64,000 bases of DNA from Lewinellaceae bacterium. GTDB lineage: Bacteria > Bacteroidota > Bacteroidia > Chitinophagales > Saprospiraceae. The position numbers and the translations under genes were made by a program. The stretch covers positions 1 to 64,000 of the forward strand of contig JADJWX010000006.1 in NCBI GenBank assembly GCA_016716135.1, in the 5' to 3' direction. Numbering within the stretch: the stretch's first letter is position 1; each line of letters opens with the position of its first letter. The notes beneath the pieces were generated by a model, which had not been told where the DNA came from, made no database searches, and saw nothing but the letters and a program-made list of their open reading frames with translations. Below, in pieces: positions 1 through 8,578 of the stretch.

Positions 1-80
1 TGTTCCATCAAAAACCATAATTCAAGTTTACTACATCCTCAAAAAACCATTCAACTTGTGGGTAATCGGGAGCCCCCCGC
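1..80. repeat. 80-bp direct repeat, copy 1
   Basis: The first 80 bases of the window recur almost unchanged at 207-286 (I see one clear difference, 'tttactac' against 'tttaatac'). The unit begins 'tgttccatcaaaaacc' and ends 'gggagccccccgc'. The copies are separated by a GC-rich stretch with runs of C and G. No ORF accounts for it, so this is an intergenic repeat of unknown role; the first copy may extend left of the window. Confidence 0.85.
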
Positions 81-206
81 GGGGGAAGTGTCTGCCCTCA
101 AATTCTTTTTAGATTTCGTTTACGGAATCGATTAGTAACGCGAAATCAAGCCCCCCTCCCCGCGGGGGGAGGGGCCGGGGGTGGGGTTGACAGGGGCGGA
201 GCGAAT

Positions 207-286
207 TGTTCCATCAAAAACCATAATTCAAGTTTAATACATCCTCAAAAAACCATTCAACTTGTGGGTAATCGGGAGCCCCCCGC
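207..286. repeat. 80-bp direct repeat, copy 2
   Basis: Second copy of the repeat at 1-80, same orientation. Between the copies lies a GC-rich segment (about 150-190) containing 'gggggtggggttgac', which recurs at about 525-541, so the region is a patchwork of short repeats. The rest of 287-618 holds short direct repeats ('gattacatgat', 'atgtaatc') and no convincing gene. Confidence 0.85.
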
Positions 287-618
287 AGGGCATAGCCATC
301 AACATAAGGGTACTGCTGACATATTTGATTGAAGATTAATTGATTACATGATTACATGATTGAAGAAGTACCTGTAGTGTGCTCAACATTTTTCATAAAG
401 CAACCTGTATTTCAACACTGCCGGTATGGTGTACTACTTCAACAATCATGTATTCATGTAATCTGCAATCATGTAATCAATTGAATTTCAAATCTATTCG
501 CCTTAAGTTGATGGCTATGGGGGATGGGGGTGGGGTTGACACGCGGAAGGCCGAAAAATTTAAACTCAACGGATTTGTGTGTAATAATGGACAGACTCGA
601 AGCCGCCCCACCCGGACA

Positions 619-1641
619 CTACAACCCCCAGTAAGAAAGCGTGAGTTCAAAAGAATGCCCGATGGCCAGCAGTTTATTGCCGGCGGGAAAACTATAGGCC
701 AGTCCGGCCTGCAAGCGGGTGCCGACATCGTTGGGGTGATTGTCCCAGCGAAAGGCGACGCCGGCTTCCACCTGGGCATTGTGGTTGGAACCGTAACCGC
801 CGCCGACCCAAAACTTGTTTTGATAATGTACGCGGACATTCGCGTCGAAGCTGAACGGGGCGCCGTTGAAAAGGGTGCTGTATTCCACGCCCGGCACGTA
901 CCGGAACCAGAACGAGGGCTCGAACATGTACAACAATTTGTCCCTGTCGAGCGGATTTTCCGGACCAAAGGGGATGAAGCCGCCGGTCATGGCAAAGTAG
1001 TGCTGCCGGATTTCTTTGGCAAGGTTCAGCCCTTCGTTTTGCCCGCTGATATTGACTTTTAAAGCGGATGGAATAGAAACCCCGGCATAAAAATGTTGAC
1101 CGACGCGGTACAGCATGCCCAGGGCAACATCGCCGTACAGGTAGTTGGACTGTGCCGCGATGCCATTGATGACCGGGTCGTTATCGTGTTTAAAACGCAG
1201 GGCATCGACGTCGATATGGTATTGGTTGATCCGCCCGCTGAGCCCCAGGTGCAAGACGTGGCCCTGGCTGCGCCCCAGGTGAAAAAAGTAGCCGTAATTG
1301 GCCAGGAAGGAGGTAGTGCTGATCGCGTCGGTCCGGTCGCGGATGAGGGTGCCGCCCAGTTTCATGCCGGGCATGTATTTCGTTTCCTGTTCCGGGCACC
1401 ACTCCACGGAGGCAAAATAGGTGCGCGGGGCGCCTTCCACTCCGATCCATTGTTGGCGGAACGCCGAATTAAACACCAGCGTATTGTGGTGTTTGGTCAG
1501 GTAATGCGAGCGGTCGATGGCTGCCGGGTTGACCATTTGCCAGTTGGCGCGGTAAAAGCTCGCATAGGGTGTTTGCTGGGCTAAACCGGCGGTGCAAACC
1601 GCAAGCAACAGCAACAGGCAACAGGTAAGGCGGGTTTTCAT
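619..1641 (-). CDS. PorP/SprF family type IX secretion system membrane protein
   Basis: A 340-residue outer-membrane protein of the PorP/SprF family, predicted beta-barrel proteins that associate with the T9SS and often accompany a surface protein encoded next to them. It has a signal peptide (MKTRLTCCLLLLLAVCTAGLAQ) with the mature N-terminus 'QQTPYASFYRANWQMVNPAA', the typical family opening (few residues in, then 'NPA'), and alternating aromatic beta strands to the C-terminal 'FELTLSYWGL', a usual barrel end. Length is typical (about 300-350). It lies 8 bp downstream of the caspase-family gene on the same strand, so the two are probably one transcript and functionally paired. Confidence in the family is high; the partner is inferred from position. 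Confidence 0.9.
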   Translation of the reverse strand: MKTRLTCCLLLLLAVCTAGLAQQTPYASFYRANWQMVNPAAIDRSHYLTKHHNTLVFNSAFRQQWIGVEGAPRTYFASVEWCPEQETKYMPGMKLGGTLIRDRTDAISTTSFLANYGYFFHLGRSQGHVLHLGLSGRINQYHIDVDALRFKHDNDPVINGIAAQSNYLYGDVALGMLYRVGQHFYAGVSIPSALKVNISGQNEGLNLAKEIRQHYFAMTGGFIPFGPENPLDRDKLLYMFEPSFWFRYVPGVEYSTLFNGAPFSFDANVRVHYQNKFWVGGGYGSNHNAQVEAGVAFRWDNHPNDVGTRLQAGLAYSFPAGNKLLAIGHSFELTLSYWGL

Positions 1642-1649
1642 AATTGGAT

Positions 1650-4380
1650 CTATTTGAGGATGATGAAGGACAGGTTCATTTTTTGTGCATCGACTTTGAT
1701 CGTGGGATGCTGGGTGAAATTGGGGTTAAATTTTTCTTGTACCAAAGCCGGCACACGGGTTTCCAAAAAGGCTTTTAATTCATCGACTGTGATAATGTCA
1801 TCGGGTTCGGGGGTGTACATTCCGGGTACTTTTACCCAGGAACCTCTATCGATGCCGAGTTCTTTTCCCCGGAGAAATGCTTCCAACAACGCTTCGGTAA
1901 ATGCACCGTTCTGCCAGCTGCTGTGTTCGTAGGACAGTTCATTGGCGGAGCAGGATGTAAAAATCGCCATGCCCTCGGCGGCGGTATTCGCCTGAAACAA
2001 GGCTTTGGATAACTCCTGCTGGCCGGGCTCCTTGCCTGTAGGCATGTCGGGGTTTTGACCCCGCGCAGCGCCGCTGTGGCAGGCATCGACGAAGAGGAGT
2101 TTGTGCTTGCAGTTGATCGGGTTCAGGTACCGGGAAATATAGTATTCATAGTCGAACATCGTCGATTCATACTGGGGGATACAGCCCGAAGATTGCAGGT
2201 AAAACCGGCCATCTTTCCCTCTGTCGCCATGGCTCGATAAAAACACCACGATAAAATCGTTGGGTTTTATCTGCCCGTTATAAGCGGCATCGCGCAACGA
2301 CTGAAAAGCAACGGACAGCGCGTTATTGGTCGTCGAATCATAGGTGGCGTGCACCTGCACATTGATCCGGTTGAACAACCCGAGCCCGTTTTGCGCACGA
2401 ATGGCCGCTGCAAAATCCCGCGCATCCTTGGTGGTGTATTGCAGGTCTTCTGCCGGAACACCGATGGCCAGCACATGGAGGTTGGGCAGTTTGGGGGCGA
2501 AGTAAACCACAATAGAATCGGACAGATAGCCGTCGAATTCAATATAGATCACGTTCCGGCCTTCTTCGAGCGGTACCTGCGCTTTGAAGTAGTAGGTAAA
2601 GCGGCGTTGGTCGGGTTGGGCCACCGGGTCGGACAGCCGGGGCTGGGCTTTCTGGTCGCTCAACGGGGTCCGGTTTACATAAACCCGTGCATTGGTAACT
2701 CTGGCCTGGCCGTTGGAGGTATTGATAGCGGTTTCCACCGGGTACATTTTGTCGGTTGCCTCAAACTCGCGTACGGTACTCCCGCTTTGATTGACCAGTC
2801 GGGGGGTAACGTAGTTGATATTCACCGCATCGGGAGCCGGGGTTACCTGGGTTCGGCAGGGTACTTCGGCGGTGTATGCTTTCGTTTCCAGGCTTGGCGC
2901 TTCCACCGTAATGCGCAAGGTGGCCGTGCCCTTGCCCAGGTCTTTTTCGCCGTAAACCGATATGGCACAGGTTTTTTCGCCGTTCGCAGGTAAAAACGGG
3001 ATGACCTGATACGGCCTTTTTAATGGTTAGCCCATTCACTTTACTGATGACTTCTGCACGAATTACGCCTTCCTGAAGCGGAACGCTCCCGGTGTTTTTC
3101 AACCGAAAGCGCACGGCGCCGTATTCATCCGCTTCAAGCGTTTGGTTGCCGTCGTCGTCGGTAAATTGGATATCCGACAACTCGATTTTCGGCAGGCCGC
3201 GCCAGCTAAATGTTTCTTTGTCGTAAATGCTGGTAATCCGGACGGCATCCGCTTTCCGGGAAGCATCAAAACCGGTGCCCGCCAACAGGTACGTGTTTAT
3301 TTTCTTTTGAAGCAATTTGACCAGATCAAAGCGGGATTGCCTGGTGATGTCGTAAATGCCCCGCTCCTTCAAATTGCCGCCCTTATAGATCAACACTGAT
3401 ACCGATTGCGTATTCGGATTGCTCATCACCACCCATTTGTCTTCCAGGGGAGTCAGATACAGGAAGTTGGCATAATCGTTATAGTCTTCCCCGAAGTAGT
3501 CCGGTTTTTCCTGTTTTTTTTGTCCGGGAACATATTCCGCAATCCAGCCGTCGCTGTCTCCGGTTGTAGAGCCGTACACCTCGCCGGCCAGTCGCAGGTT
3601 TCCGGAAAAATCGCCTGATCCGCCCCGGAGCCGTTTGTAATAGCGCCCGGAAACTTTGTCGGTGATCAGGGGCGCGCCCCGGTCGTCGACTTTGCACAAC
3701 CAGATATCGCCTTTGCGGGTTATATCCGATTTTCGCGCGTTGCCGGCCAGCCAAACGCCGTTGTTTGCCGGATTTTTTTCCATGACGACCAAATCTTCCA
3801 CCATGCCTTCGCCCAGCGAGGCCATTTCGTTAACCGTGTTGCCGTTCACCTGGAACAAAGGCAGATAACCGGGGGGCGAAGCAGCCTTGGCAGCGGCGAT
3901 CAAACCGCGGTTCGAATTGGTCCAGACAATTTTTAAAAACCGGTCGTCACCCTGGCCGCCAAAATAGTTTTCCGACAGCGGCAACTCTTCCCCGGCATCG
4001 TTCAGCCGGACAATCCAGGCCTGGTTGCCAAATTCGGGGCCGGTATAACTGTGCCCGACGAGATAAAAAGTACCGTCTTCGGCTTCGGCGGCGCTCCAGA
4101 ATACATCGTCGCGCAGGGCCTTGCCGATGTATTTCCGGATCAGCACCCGGCCATTGGTGTCGAGCAGCATAAACAATCCGTCCCGGTTGTTCGCCGCATC
4201 GAGTGCCGAACCGACCACCAGGATATTCCGGCTTGGGAGCATGATCACGTCATGCACCGTTTCCGCGCGGTCGGCATGATAAATGGAATCCCACAAGACG
4301 GTAACAGTCGTGTCGGCGGGCTGGGCAATTCCGCACAACCAGAATCCCCCGAATAAGATGAGCAGCACATGCTTTTTCAT
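1650..4380 (-). CDS. Caspase-family (C14-like) protein with N-terminal propeller-like region, frameshifted
   Basis: One gene of about 909 codons read in two frames: the upstream frame starts at 4380 (signal peptide MKKHVLLILFGGFWLCGIAQ), the downstream frame ends at 1650. They join near 3017-3021, where the coding strand has AAAAA; removing one A restores a continuous protein (...LTIKRPYQVIPFLPANGEK...). Residues about 25-400 are beta-rich with repeated 'D..G..W' blades, followed by an Ig-like/CARDB-like stretch, then a caspase fold: His in 'FLSSHGD' and Cys in 'FVDACHSG' (about residues 717 and 767 of the joined protein). The catalytic dyad is intact. Followed by PorP/SprF after 8 bp. No T9SS sorting domain is visible at the C-terminus. 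The frameshift may be a sequencing indel or a real inactivation; substrate unknown. Confidence 0.8.
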
Positions 4381-4416
4381 AAAGCAAATATAAAAAGGCA
4401 GTGTTTGTAAGCCGGG

Positions 4417-5019
4417 TTAAATCCGGATCAAAACATCGCGTCGGACAAAGGCGCGCACTTTGGTTTTTGCGGGTATCTCGACGTCTTTACCTTTGATGAG
4501 CAGGCCAAAACCAAGCGCCGGCAAGGTAAAAGCGGCGGCCACGGGATTTGTGGCGGCGATAAACACCCCAACGGCGGGCAGGATCAAACTGCCTGCCCAG
4601 GCCAGTGCCCGGCGGTCTTTGCCCGTTTGCGTCACCTCGATGCTTTCCAGGGGGATGCTTTGGCCATCCAGCGCTTTAACGCTCACTGCCTGGAGTGTAA
4701 TCGAACCGGGCCGGCCAAAAATACCGGCTTTGCGCACCCGAACCACTTCGCCTTCGGCGTAAACATTGGCTTTTATCAGGGTCAGCTCGCCCACCGTTAC
4801 GGGCACGTACACACTCAGTTCGACAACATTGCCCACTTGCAGGGTATTCGAGTTGGCAGGTTCCAACAACTCCAGGCTCACGGGCGTCCCCCGGGGAAGC
4901 AGAATACTGGAGTCGGTGTGCGCCTGAGGCGGAACGGCCAGGCTGGCTTGAACGGGCGCCGGCAATACCAGCAGGGTGTGTACAAGAAAGCAGCAATAGA
5001 TAAAAGTATTTGTTCTCAT
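4417..5019 (-). CDS. Exported hypothetical protein, paralogue 1 of a local trio
   Basis: About 200 residues. I chose the ATG at 5019 because it gives a clean signal peptide (MRTNTFIYCCFLVHTLLVLPAPVQA); the upstream in-frame start at 5118 adds an unlikely leader. The mature part has the pattern 'LPRGTPVSLELLEPANS..LQVGN.V...V...V', an alternating beta region, then a glycine/alanine-rich hydrophobic segment (about residues 150-185) that could be a membrane anchor. The same 'LP.GT.V.LE ... V.A.G.V ... L.A..V...DG..I.L' pattern is seen in the two genes at 5400 and 5888 on the other strand, so the three are related. Function unknown. Confidence 0.7.
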   Translation of the reverse strand: MRTNTFIYCCFLVHTLLVLPAPVQASLAVPPQAHTDSSILLPRGTPVSLELLEPANSNTLQVGNVVELSVYVPVTVGELTLIKANVYAEGEVVRVRKAGIFGRPGSITLQAVSVKALDGQSIPLESIEVTQTGKDRRALAWAGSLILPAVGVFIAATNPVAAAFTLPALGFGLLIKGKDVEIPAKTKVRAFVRRDVLIRI

Positions 5020-5167
5020 AAAGCAACCGGCCAGGCGGTCATTTAGGTGTTTGTGGAAAATCCAGTGTTTAAGTACCCGGTAAAAAAACAAGGCGTATTG
5101 ACTGAAAACCGACTGCAAGAGACTCTGTCAAAAGTCGCTGCGGAAAATTTCCCGCCGAAGATTGTTC

Positions 5168-5236
5168 TTTTTCACCGCCAAGACGCAAAGACGCCAAGTA
5201 TAATCCTTCGCGTCTTGGCGTCTTGGCGGTGAAAAA
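5168..5236. repeat. Intergenic inverted repeat (19-bp perfect arms)
   Basis: Arms 5168-5186 ('tttttcaccgccaagacgc') and 5218-5236 are exact reverse complements, with further partial pairing inside. Short A/T runs at both ends make it look like a bidirectional terminator, but both flanking genes (4417-5019 minus, 5400 plus) point away from it, so a repeat element is as likely. The remaining bases of 5020-5399 show no gene. Confidence 0.75.
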
Positions 5237-5399
5237 AATTTGTCACGTTTTTCGCGAGGAACCCTTTAGACACAACCCCACTACAGGAAATTACCGCGAA
5301 AAAAGCAATTTACCCTGCATCCGGTGGGTACCCGGGCTTTTGCCATTCCACCAACTTATGTCAATTCGCAGTTTTTTCACCTTATAAATTTTGTTTAAC

Positions 5400-5876
5400 A
5401 TGAAACCTGTCCTGATAATTTGCCTAAATGTACTTTGCCTTGTTGCCTCCTACAATCCACAGGCTACTGCAAACACGCCAATCGTACAGTTTCAGCCCCC
5501 AAAATGTATCACGTTACCCACCGGTACGCTGGTGCTTTTGGAAACTGCCGAGCGCACCGCTTCCGACCGGGCTACCATTGGCAAACAGGTGCTTTTCCGG
5601 GTGCGTGCCAACGTCGTTGCAGACGGCCAGGTCGTCATCCGAACCGGGGCGCTTGCACTTGGGCGTGTGAAAAGCATCCGGAAAAATACCTACAATTTTC
5701 CGGAGTCCCTGACGCTCGAAGTTACTGCCGTTCAAACGATAGACGGCCGCCTGGTTGCCCTGCACGGGAACGAGCAAACGTTTACCGGCCTGTTCCCGGG
5801 CGAAAGTATGGCTGTCGAGCCGGGCCAAACGATGACGGCAACGCTGATGAACAACGAAACGATTACACTCCCTTAA
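5400..5876 (+). CDS. Exported hypothetical protein, paralogue 2 of a local trio
   Basis: 158 residues, starting at the ATG at 5400 (a TTG three codons upstream is also open). Signal peptide MKPVLIICLNVLCLVASYNPQATA. The mature part reads 'LPTGTLVLLETAERTAS..ATIGKQVLFRV.A.VVADGQVVI.TGALALGRV', then a proline-tagged beta stretch '...ESLTLEVTAVQTIDGRLVALHG', closely parallel to the gene at 4417-5019. It is separated by 11 bp from the next paralogue, so the two are probably co-transcribed. All residues suggest a small beta-domain exported protein; no catalytic motif is visible and no function can be assigned. Confidence 0.75.
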   Translation: MKPVLIICLNVLCLVASYNPQATANTPIVQFQPPKCITLPTGTLVLLETAERTASDRATIGKQVLFRVRANVVADGQVVIRTGALALGRVKSIRKNTYNFPESLTLEVTAVQTIDGRLVALHGNEQTFTGLFPGESMAVEPGQTMTATLMNNETITLP

Positions 5877-5887
5877 AACCCCGGGTT

Positions 5888-6352
5888 ATGCGCTACGTAT
5901 TTTGTCTGTTGCTTTTGGCAATCTCCTGGGGGCTTTTTGCCCAAATGCCCGATTCTGCTCCGGGAACCACGGATTTGCCGCCCATCCGGTTTCAACTTGA
6001 CGCTACCATGGGCGCCAATACTGCCCGGGTATTCCAGGAAGGCGATCGCTTGTTTTTTACAGTCGTGGAAACAGTCCGGGTCAGCCATGATCTTGTCATT
6101 CCAGCCGGTGCAAAAATTGACGCTTTTATCTGCGCTGCCGATGTGCCAACCGCGCCGGGTAGGCAAATGGTTTGGTTTGAATTAACTGGCATACAAACCC
6201 CGGATCAACAATGGATTCCCGTGGACTCCAATCCGCGGATGTTCAGCCGAAACCCAAACCGGGTGTGGACTGCCCGACTGCGGGCCAATGTTTTACCGGA
6301 ATCGGCGACAGACAGCGCCGTTATGCTCAACGTAAGTGGTTTGCAAAAGTGA
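5888..6352 (+). CDS. Exported hypothetical protein, paralogue 3 of a local trio
   Basis: 154 residues from the ATG at 5888. Signal peptide MRYVFCLLLLAISWGLFAQ, then a beta-rich domain with 'FQEGDRLFFTVVETVRVSHDLVIPAGAKIDAFI' and 'FELTGIQTPDQQWIPVDS', which aligns by pattern with the two preceding paralogues ('G..V.F.V...V.....VI..GA...G', 'L...G.Q..D.+.+.+'). It is the most diverged of the three. It lies 11 bp after the gene at 5400 and probably belongs to the same transcript. Function unknown. Confidence 0.7.
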   Translation: MRYVFCLLLLAISWGLFAQMPDSAPGTTDLPPIRFQLDATMGANTARVFQEGDRLFFTVVETVRVSHDLVIPAGAKIDAFICAADVPTAPGRQMVWFELTGIQTPDQQWIPVDSNPRMFSRNPNRVWTARLRANVLPESATDSAVMLNVSGLQK

Positions 6353-6362
6353 TGAACTTGAG

Positions 6363-6563
6363 TCATCCCGAATTTTCCCAAAAAAAAGACCCCGGAGAGG
6401 TCAAATATTTGTAGAAATGCTCCGATTAAACGTTGCCCGACCTCGGAGAGGTCGTATATTCAGGTGCTAACCCCTGCGACCTCTCCGAGGTCGTTGAGCA
6501 CCCTTAAATCTCTGATCTACAAATATTTGACCTCTCCGAAGTCATTAGGAAAATTCGGGATGA
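6363..6563. repeat. Long nested inverted repeat, MITE-like
   Basis: Outer arms 6363-6378 ('tcatcccgaattttcc') and 6548-6563 are exact reverse complements. Inside, 'gagaggtcaaatatttgtag' near 6395-6414 pairs with a complement near 6517-6537, and further copies of 'gacctctccgaggtc' occur around 6450-6495. The whole 200 bp can fold into one long hairpin. No ORF inside has protein character. A related segment ('gagaggtcgcatatttgtag') occurs near 33670. Confidence 0.75.
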
Positions 6564-6631
6564 TTCATTTTTCCGACGGTATAAAGCAAGCCGATAGTTT
6601 ATTTTCGCGCTGTCCGGCAAACCCGTCAACT

Positions 6632-8221
6632 ATGCAACACCACTACGATTACATCATCATCGGTTCCGGCTTCGGCGGTTCGGTCAGCGCCCTGCGCCTG
6701 GCGGAAAAAGGGTACCGCGTGCTTGTTATTGAAAAAGGAAAATGGTACCGCGCCGGCGACTTTGCCCGCACCAACTGGCAATTGTCCAAATGGCTGTGGC
6801 TGCCCTTTCTGCGCTGGTTCGGCATTATGAACATCAGCATTTTCCGGCATGTGGGCTTTATTTCCGGCACGGGTGTTGGCGGCGGTTCGCTGGTGTATGC
6901 GAATACCTTGCCGGTGCCGAAGCCCGCTTTTTTCACCTCCGGCAGCTGGAAAGGCCTGTCCGACTGGCAGTCCGAACTGGCGCCCCACTACGATACGGCC
7001 CGCCGAATGCTCGGCGCCGCCCAAACCCCGAAACTATTCGACAACGACCGGGTCCTGCAAACGCTCGCCCGCGAGATCGGGCAGGAAGCGCATTTTGCAC
7101 CCACCAATGTGGCGGTGTACTTCGGCGAGCCGGGCGTCACCGTGCCCGACCCCTACTTTGGCGGCAAAGGCCCCGACCGTACGGGCTGCCACTTTTGCGG
7201 CAGCTGCATGACCGGTTGCCGGCACAATTCGAAAAACACCCTCGATAAAAACTACCTCCACCTGGCCCAGCAACTCGGCGCTGAAATCCTGGCCGAGCAC
7301 CAGGTCACCGACGTGCGGCCACTCAACAATGCCGACGGCAGCACAGGCTACGCCGTGACCTTCCGCGCGTCTACCCGGATGTTTGCACGGCGCAAAACCC
7401 TGCATGCGAAAGGTGTCGTATTTGCCGGAGGCGTGCTGGGCACCGTGCGGTTGTTGTTGAAACTCAAAAAAACAGCGCTGCCGCGCTTGTCCGGGCGCGT
7501 AGGCCAGGACATCCGGACCAACAACGAAAGCCTGATCATGGTCACTCAACTGGACGGGCAGGCCGACCTGTCGAAAGGCGTGGCCATCGGCTCCATCCTG
7601 CATACCGACCCCGACAGCCACCTCGAAGTGTGCCGGTACGGCCCCGGCTCGGGCGCCTGGCGGCCCACGCTGCTGCCCTACGTGGAAGGGCGGAATGTAC
7701 TGGTGCGCTTGTTGAAAATTATCCGGGAACTTGCCCTGCACCCGCGCAGCTACTGGAAATACCTTTGGGTGAAAGACTGGGCCAAAAGCAGCAGTATCCT
7801 GCTGTTTATGCAAACCCTGGACAGCACCGTCACTTTTGTCCGCGGCCGCTGGGGTGGCCTGCGGACGCACATTGTCGGGACGGACAAACCCACGGCTTTC
7901 ATTCCCCGCGCCACCGAGTTGGCCCGGAAATTTGAAAAAATTCTGAATGGGAAAGCGACGGCATTTTTTCTGACCCCGCTGGCAGGCATCCCCGGCACGG
8001 CGCACATCCTGGGCGGGGCGGTTATGGGCGCCACGGCGGCTGAGGGCGTGATCGACAGTCAAAACCGGGTGTTCGGCTACGAAAACATGCTGGTGTGCGA
8101 CGGCTCCATGATCTCGGCAAACCCCGGGGTAAACCCGGCGCTGACGATCACGGCAATTTCAGAGCGGGCCATGCAGGCGCTGCCGCCGAAACAGGCTGAA
8201 ACAGAATTGCCGGTTGAATAG
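6632..8221 (+). CDS. GMC-family FAD oxidoreductase (cholesterol-oxidase-like)
   Basis: 529 residues from the ATG at 6632, which puts the FAD dinucleotide motif 'IIIGSGFGGSVSALRLAEKG' right at the N-terminus; the longer open frame from 6464 runs through the upstream repeat and is not coding. A 'GTGVGGGSLVYAN' second flavin motif follows, then a cysteine cluster 'CHFCGSCMTGC' (about residue 186) seen in a subset of GMC proteins that may carry an iron-sulfur cluster, and the C-terminal 'NPGVNPALTITAISERAM' with the Asn/Pro-rich active-site block. Expected to oxidise an alcohol or sterol-like substrate with FAD; the substrate cannot be read from the sequence. No signal peptide. Stands alone between repeat regions. 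Confidence 0.85.
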   Translation: MQHHYDYIIIGSGFGGSVSALRLAEKGYRVLVIEKGKWYRAGDFARTNWQLSKWLWLPFLRWFGIMNISIFRHVGFISGTGVGGGSLVYANTLPVPKPAFFTSGSWKGLSDWQSELAPHYDTARRMLGAAQTPKLFDNDRVLQTLAREIGQEAHFAPTNVAVYFGEPGVTVPDPYFGGKGPDRTGCHFCGSCMTGCRHNSKNTLDKNYLHLAQQLGAEILAEHQVTDVRPLNNADGSTGYAVTFRASTRMFARRKTLHAKGVVFAGGVLGTVRLLLKLKKTALPRLSGRVGQDIRTNNESLIMVTQLDGQADLSKGVAIGSILHTDPDSHLEVCRYGPGSGAWRPTLLPYVEGRNVLVRLLKIIRELALHPRSYWKYLWVKDWAKSSSILLFMQTLDSTVTFVRGRWGGLRTHIVGTDKPTAFIPRATELARKFEKILNGKATAFFLTPLAGIPGTAHILGGAVMGATAAEGVIDSQNRVFGYENMLVCDGSMISANPGVNPALTITAISERAMQALPPKQAETELPVE

Positions 8222-8578
8222 CCTTCCGGGTTTTCAATTTAACGTGCGTTGTGAATGGGTTTATCATTAACATTCCAGCTGTATCACCTCGTTCGACAAA
8301 ACGTTGCTAATAAAACAATTAAACAGGTTTCGCGCTCCGCTCGAAACTTTCCCAAGCGCAGTTGAAGTTTCGAGCGGAGCGAGAAACCCGGTAAACCAGT
8401 TCAACCAAAAACACTTGTCATGTTGAGCGTAGCGAAACATCTGATTTTAAAGCGACAAAGCAGTTTTAAGTTGACGACATTAGGCTTCACGTCAAGCCGA
8501 CAATGCGCCCGAGGGTTGCAGGCAGCAATTCAATGGGAGGCGGTATCTTTTGGGTTATTCACCTAAATCTCCGTTAAT
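8222..8578. other. 357-bp intergenic region with inverted repeat and repeat fragments
   Basis: Holds a hairpin with arms 8327-8349 and 8365-8387 ('gtttcgcgctccgctcg' type, one mismatch), then one half of the common Bacteroidota repeat 'cttgtcatgttgagcgtagcgaaacatct' at about 8413-8441, and the module 'aagttgacgacattag' at 8469-8484 that also appears in the large palindrome at 47.7-47.9 kb. No gene seen. A weak TA-rich box ('tatcttttg', 8544-8552) lies 27 bp before the next start codon. Confidence 0.6.

Noticed and set aside
379..1062. Plus-strand ORF before and across PorP/SprF
   Set aside because: It begins in repeats and runs antisense through the PorP/SprF gene; no signal or domain.
3010..3030. 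Programmed -1 ribosomal frameshifting at A AAA AAG in the caspase-family gene
   Set aside because: The heptamer is present but the shift needed to reach the downstream frame is +1 (or deletion of one A), not -1, so a -1 slip would not give the downstream protein.
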